Source: Epichloe hybrida (taxonomy: Eukaryota > Ascomycota > Sordariomycetes > Hypocreales > Clavicipitaceae). From it: a DNA stretch of 64,000 nt. Made by a program: the position numbers and the translations under genes. Shown in pieces: positions 59,335-64,000 of the stretch. The notes below the pieces were generated by a model, which was not told the origin of the DNA, did not search any database, and worked only from the letters and a program-made list of their open reading frames with translations. The first letter of the stretch is position 1, and every line of letters starts with the position of its first letter. The stretch lies in contig JAFEKR010000005.1 in NCBI GenBank assembly GCA_019022495.1, positions 434,001 through 498,000 on the forward strand, written 5' to 3'.

Positions 59335-61597
59335 TTAGTCCTTACCTAAGCTCCTATCTCCTGACATCGCAGGTCTCTTTACCTATCCTTTAACATAAAT
59401 CATTAATTCGTTTAAATTAATTAAAGAGGAAAGTAATAAATTTAGCAATGCTTTTGTTATCACATCTGCTAGATTATTATTACCATTAATCCATCTAACT
59501 TCATAGATCTTATGCCTTTCGTACGATTAATGAAGGGCTATAATATTAATTATTAGTCTCTTCTCCTTTATGGTTCCTAGCTTTATAAGGCATTTATATA
59601 ATAAAAAAGAGTTAGTACAGAGGATTATAGGGATCTAAGGCATCTTTAATTGATCCGTAATCTAATAGAGAGTCATGGAAATCACGTAGGTAATATCTGC
59701 ACCTTAAACTATACTATATAACTTAGAGGAAGCGCGCTATAAGTAACTCTCTTACTCTTTATTAAGCTATACGTAATAATATTACCTTTTATAATAAAGG
59801 TATTATTGTCTTGTATTATCTTGTTGCTAATTATAATTACGTATCCGATCTGTGAGCTTAAATCCTTGTTGTTAGCAAGCAATCTATTTACGAATATAAA
59901 GAGCTTTGCCTCTTTAAGGACTAAAGGAATATATTGCAGTCCGCGTTATTAATTCTTAATCTACTACTTAAGGTGTTTATTAAGGCGTGTGATATCTTCT
60001 GTAGAGGGCTCTTAGTGTTAAGCTATAATTAACAGGTTATACAAAGCTTCTAGTTAATATATAGTTATAATATAGCTTCCTTAGGCTTGTTATTCTACGT
60101 AGTCTTACTTTGCTATTAGGGATTAAGGATTAACTTCCTTAATTTTCTAACTCTAGCCTTTCTAGGTTAATATTAGTAAGTTATTAGTGTTCTAGGTTAA
60201 GATATAGCTATTAAAGATAAGGGGGTTCTAGGTTAAGATATAGCTATTAAAGATAAGGGGATTCTTAGCGGTTAATCGTTACTTTTCTTTAGCTATGAAA
60301 TTAGCCTTCTAGAGCTCTTTCTCTTCTTTTTAGAAGAAGTTATTATTACTTAGGCCTAATATATTATTGGTTTGTATTCTAACGATGCTAAAGAGGTTCT
60401 TATTATTCAGAGCTGTGATTAATAAGCAGGGATTATAGGTTAAAGTTATTATATTAAGGTTATCCCTATGGTAATGGAAGTACGTTGCCTACTAGTAGGT
60501 TCTAGCCTCTATAATCCTATAAAGAGGTCTAATCAATTTGATTACAGTCCCTTCTGGAAAGAGATATGTAATTTGCTTTAGTAATCTTATAATAATTAGC
60601 CTCGTTAGTATTGTGTGCGATTAAGTATAGGCTTGCGTAATATTGCGAATCTAAAGGTAAATACCTCTTCTTTTTAATAATAGAGCAATAGCTACGATAA
60701 GTTATTGGCTTGCTTGTTGAATTGTTAGCGATTGCGTTAGGATAAATTCTTTTCCTTTATTATTGTGGCCTTATATAACGAGGCAGGATTTCTCATATAG
60801 CGAGTCTATTCCTTTGCCTTTAATCTCTCTAACTATATAAGAATCAAAGATTCTATAACCTCTGTGCTTCGCTAGGTTAAACTTGACGAATTTAAACACA
60901 TTATAAGCTTGTAAAGCATTAATCTTAGCTTAATCGGATTGCTTAAAGGGTTTTCCTAGGGTTATGATCCTTCCTTCTTAGCGGAGCTAAAGGGCAAGGT
61001 TCTAATTAGCCTCTTCCTTTGCTATAAGGAATACTATACTTAGCATCCCTTTAGTTATAACCTCTTAAATAAAGGCCTTCTCTTAATCTTTATTTATAAG
61101 TATATAGAGCTAAACTAGGCTAATGTCCTTCTTAGGGCTATAAGGTCTTCTTTTCCTTACTTTTGTTCCTTTAGGGCGTGGTAATAAGTCTTTAACTTAA
61201 TAGCTTCCCCTTAGGGCCTTTTAGGCTTTACAAGCCTCTTTATTAGATTCTCCTACACTTATGAATTACACTATAAGGGCCTTTCTTAGTCTTCCTTGCT
61301 TTCTCTTAGCTAGTGCCTATAGCTCTTCGCCTTCTTCTATTAGGGGATCTCTTTTAGTAGTAATGGTTAGTTATATAGTTACTTCTTCCTTTGTGTTATT
61401 AGGCTCTATCTCCTGCTACTCTAGTCCCTTTGTGATACACAGGTCTTTATGGTAGGGCTTTACTACTATAGAGCGGAACTTCACTAGGCCATAGGGCATA
61501 TTAACTATATAGGTCTCTCTATTAGTAGTAAGTAGCTTATAAGGGCTATGCTAGCTGCCCTTCTCTCTTTACACGCGTATATTAGCCTGTAAGGGCA
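59335..61597 (-). pseudogene. copia RT and RNase H (G)
   Basis: Read leftward. The RT part includes TYNPCLLIT and then QTNN at 60364-60375 in place of QTDD. The RNase H around 59400-59660 reads TNS-LLYKCLIKLGT, KEKRLIINIIAL, YEVRWINGNNNLADVITKAL, the standard fungal copia C-terminal block. A stop lies near 59335, following a VKG-VKRP tail. Interrupting codons are TAA/TAG as in the other elements. The plus-strand open stretch at 61261-61455 is a chance frame opposite this gene. Confidence 0.85.
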
Positions 61598-61864
61598 TGT
61601 CAGGAGCACGGAGGCCAGGGAGTCGCGGACAGGACAGTCACATAACAGAGCCCTCAGGTAAGCCTCGGCCTGCGCGGATAACTAAGTAGCCGCTAGATAG
61701 CTATATGCGCGTAGTAGGGTATTTAGATAAGGACTGCCTATAAGAGATATAGAAGGTTAGAGTTTGAGACCTTTATACACCCACCCCTAAGTAGCAGCTC
61801 TCTAGCTATAACCAAGAACCTTAGCCTTCACTCCGTTTATATCTCCCCGAACACAGTCGTGACA
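61598..61864 (+). mobile_element. Solo D-family LTR
   Basis: Complete 267-bp LTR, TGTCAGGAGCACGG to GTCGTGACA, with TSD gggca at 61593-61597 and 61865-61869 and no internal sequence. This is the product of LTR-LTR recombination of a D element that had inserted into G. It is the least mutated D LTR in the window. Confidence 0.96.
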
Positions 61865-61869
61865 GGGCA

Positions 61870-64000
61870 GCTAATATATAGGCGCTATATTAGGGCTGTT
61901 CTAGGCTTTAAGGGCATTATAGACCTGCTATAAAGCTAGATAGCAGCGGACTTTATTAGTAGCTTTGCGAATTACTTTAGTATATTAAATAATAGAGATG
62001 CTTAGTAGTAACTTATCTATTATTCGCGGGTAGCCTCTAAAGACTAGTAAGGTTAGGATAATACCGTTTAGGCCCATAGAATTATTAATTGCTTTAATAG
62101 CTATTTAAAGGCGTTACTCTAGCGTGAGTTCCATCCTAATTAAGTCTATAATAATGATATAAGCTTAGTGTAGAGGTCCGTGATATCTCTTAACCTTTCT
62201 AATGCTATTATAGGCTTTAATTAGTATCTTATTAGTCTTAATTAATATTAGTTAAGTATAGTGCTTAAACTTAGCGGAAGCGAAGTTATTACTAGCGTTA
62301 TGTATAATCTATTCTGGAGGTCCGAGATAAGTATTAATCTAATATTCGTGGATTACATCCTAGATATCTCGAGCCTTCTACTTCTTTAGATCAAGGAATT
62401 AGGCTACCTAGAATAATATTGCTAAATTAACAATATGAAGCACTAGTTAGCCATTAATTTGCATAATATTAACGATAATCTTGTAGTTAAATTCGTGGTT
62501 ATCTTTGATTATAAACTTGAATTAACTAGGGGCCTTTCTATGTATCTAGTAATAGTAGTAGACTTTAGTTAATTCCTTAATTACCTAGCGTTTAACTTCG
62601 TGACTAGCTTAGTGAAGGATCTTTACAAGTTATTAAACAGAAGGGTAACTAAGTTAATAATGTAATTAATGAATATCTCCTTCTAAAAGGTAGAAGGCAA
62701 CTATTTCTCTTGCTTCTAGTAACCACTAAGAATAGCCTTATTATCACATAATAGGTATAGTCTTATTACCTTAGATAAGTACGTTAGTAAGGTTATTAAT
62801 CTTAACTTGTATCTTATCTATATTAGTAATTAAGAAAAGGAAGGGGGTAGCTATATTAAGAATATAAAATTTAAGCTCTCTAAGTTTTATAAGTATATAA
62901 AGGATTTCTCTTATAACTACTAATCTAGTGCTAAATATAATAATTTAGGGTTTATAAGGGGTTACCTTTAATAAAGGCATTAGTCTTAATAAAGCCTTTA
63001 CTTATACCTCTCCTATAGTTAACTTTCCTATAGCGCTAGTATTAGGTATAATCCCTTTAAAGACCTCTTTAGAATAGCGTTCTTTAGAGATATAGTAAAT
63101 CAAGCCTTTATTGCACTCTTGTGGCTTATAGAGCTTTTGCCTAAGGAATATGTGTTAGAAGGCTTGATTGTTTAGGGTTACAAGAATGTTAATGTTAGTG
63201 GTGTTATAGTTAGTTTATAATCCAGAGCAAAAGAATTATATAATACTTACGTATGCTATTAATAGTAGCTCCTCTATATTATTATTATTATCTTTAGCTT
63301 TTGTGTAAGCTAAAAGATATAATTCCTAATTCTAACCTAAGCCTTTATTAGGCTTATTATTATCCTACCCTTTATAGGAGGCAAGGAATACCTAGAATCT
63401 CTTCTCTAAAGGGGGTGTATAATATATTTTACTAGCCTACTAGTAGTCCTTTTCCTTTTAGTATTCTTTAGCAAAGTAATTAGAGGACTAGCAGCCGCTC
63501 TTACTATATATAAAGTAGCGCTTAGTGCTTAGCCTAGGGCTCCGTCTATAATAACTTCCTCTGCCACGGGGGGATAATCGCTATCCGTACTAATAATTAG
63601 TAAATATAGCCTCTGGAGGGTCTTCTTATTAGTACTAAAGGTATTAGGAAGACTTCTTATTTAATTCTATAATAGTAATTACCTTACGGAGGTCTTTAGT
63701 AAGACTTTTAAAGCCTGCGGAGTGTATGTATTCTACTATCTAATATTTAGGCACACTAGCTATAGTGTTTAAGGCTTGCTTATAGAGTTTAGTATTTACT
63801 ATCTTAGTAGGGTATAGGCCTCTATAGATCTTCTTAAGGGTTAATAATATAATCTTAAGGCACTTAAGCTTGCTTTTATTAGGGTTTTTCTTAATTATAC
63901 TCTTTAGCGTTATGCTACTTTACTTATAGTAATAGAATTACTAGTTGCTTTTTATCTTAAAGCGCTAATAGATATAAGTAATTATCTCTTTATAGGAATA
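61870..64000 (-). pseudogene. copia Gag-integrase part (G)
   Basis: Continues G upstream of the solo LTR. The integrase C-terminal region and core lie at about 61870-63000. A Gag knuckle near 63490-63540 reads YFIYSKSGC on the minus strand, with two Cys lost. Gag continues past 64000. Copia order is therefore complete although broken by stops and by the inserted LTR. The exact frame was not traced codon by codon through the whole segment. Confidence 0.75.

Larger units (their letters stand above)
58935..64000 (-). mobile_element. Ty1/copia retrotransposon G, minus strand, partial
   Basis: 3' LTR at 58935-59187, then RNase H, RT, integrase and gag reading leftward; the 5' end lies beyond 64000. 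LTR related to that of F. Inserted in the RT gene of E with flank taggg (58930-58934) as presumed TSD half. Interrupted by a solo D LTR at 61598-61864. Confidence 0.9.

Noticed and set aside
61261..61455. 64-codon plus-strand frame with a signal-peptide-like start
   Set aside because: Opposite the minus-strand pol of G. Hydrophobicity reflects complementary codons.
1..64000. tRNA, rRNA or riboswitch genes
   Set aside because: No cloverleaf-type or rRNA core sequence was noticed by eye on either strand. A covariance-model search was not possible here.

Overview
The window is gene-free repeat DNA, almost certainly from a filamentous ascomycete (Pezizomycotina). Nothing in 64 kb looks like a host gene, tRNA, rRNA or CRISPR array. 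It is a stack of LTR retrotransposons plus one DNA transposon. Most coding frames are broken by TAA/TAG in place of CAA/CAG/TGG codons, and copies of a family differ mainly by C-to-T and G-to-A changes. That is the signature of repeat-induced point mutation (RIP), a process known only from fungi. Species cannot be named from the sequence.

Left block (1-14231): three copies of one Ty1/copia family with 0.82-kb LTRs, called H. An inverted copy (Hinv, minus strand, 3543-6342 plus 13472-14231) is split twice by its own relatives: H1 (1-3542, right part only) sits in its integrase, and complete H2 (6343-13466, TSD agtca) sits in its LTR. H2 is the least damaged long element here.

Right block (14232-64000): a nest that can be unpicked from LTR ends and target-site duplications (TSDs). 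A copia fragment (A, 14232-18225, B family) is followed by copia F (from 18226), then gypsy E (gag 19375-20317, pol 49679-51041 and 58860-58934). E contains gypsy chromovirus D1 (20318-49673, TSD gaata), gypsy D2 (51042-58854, TSD ttaaa) and minus-strand copia G (58935 to beyond 64000). D1 contains copia C1 (27124-40311, TSD gttag), copia C2 (40921-47298, TSD tttaa) and a hAT-like non-autonomous transposon (47361-49325, TSD actatagg). C1 contains copia B (32002-38809, TSD ctaac). G contains a solo D LTR (61598-61864, TSD gggca). The deepest chain is A>F>E>D1>C1>B, six layers. Removing the inserts restores homology, and in E the reading frame, across each junction tested.

Functionally these are self-replicating gag-pol units: Gag packages RNA, protease matures the polyprotein, RT/RNase H copies it, integrase inserts it. 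All copies seen are inactive. RT Asp-Asp is Asn-Asn in B, both C, both D, E and G; only H2 keeps YVDD. Outer layers look more mutated than inner ones. Such clusters are typical of RIP-ed heterochromatin, possibly pericentromeric or subtelomeric, but the window alone cannot show which.
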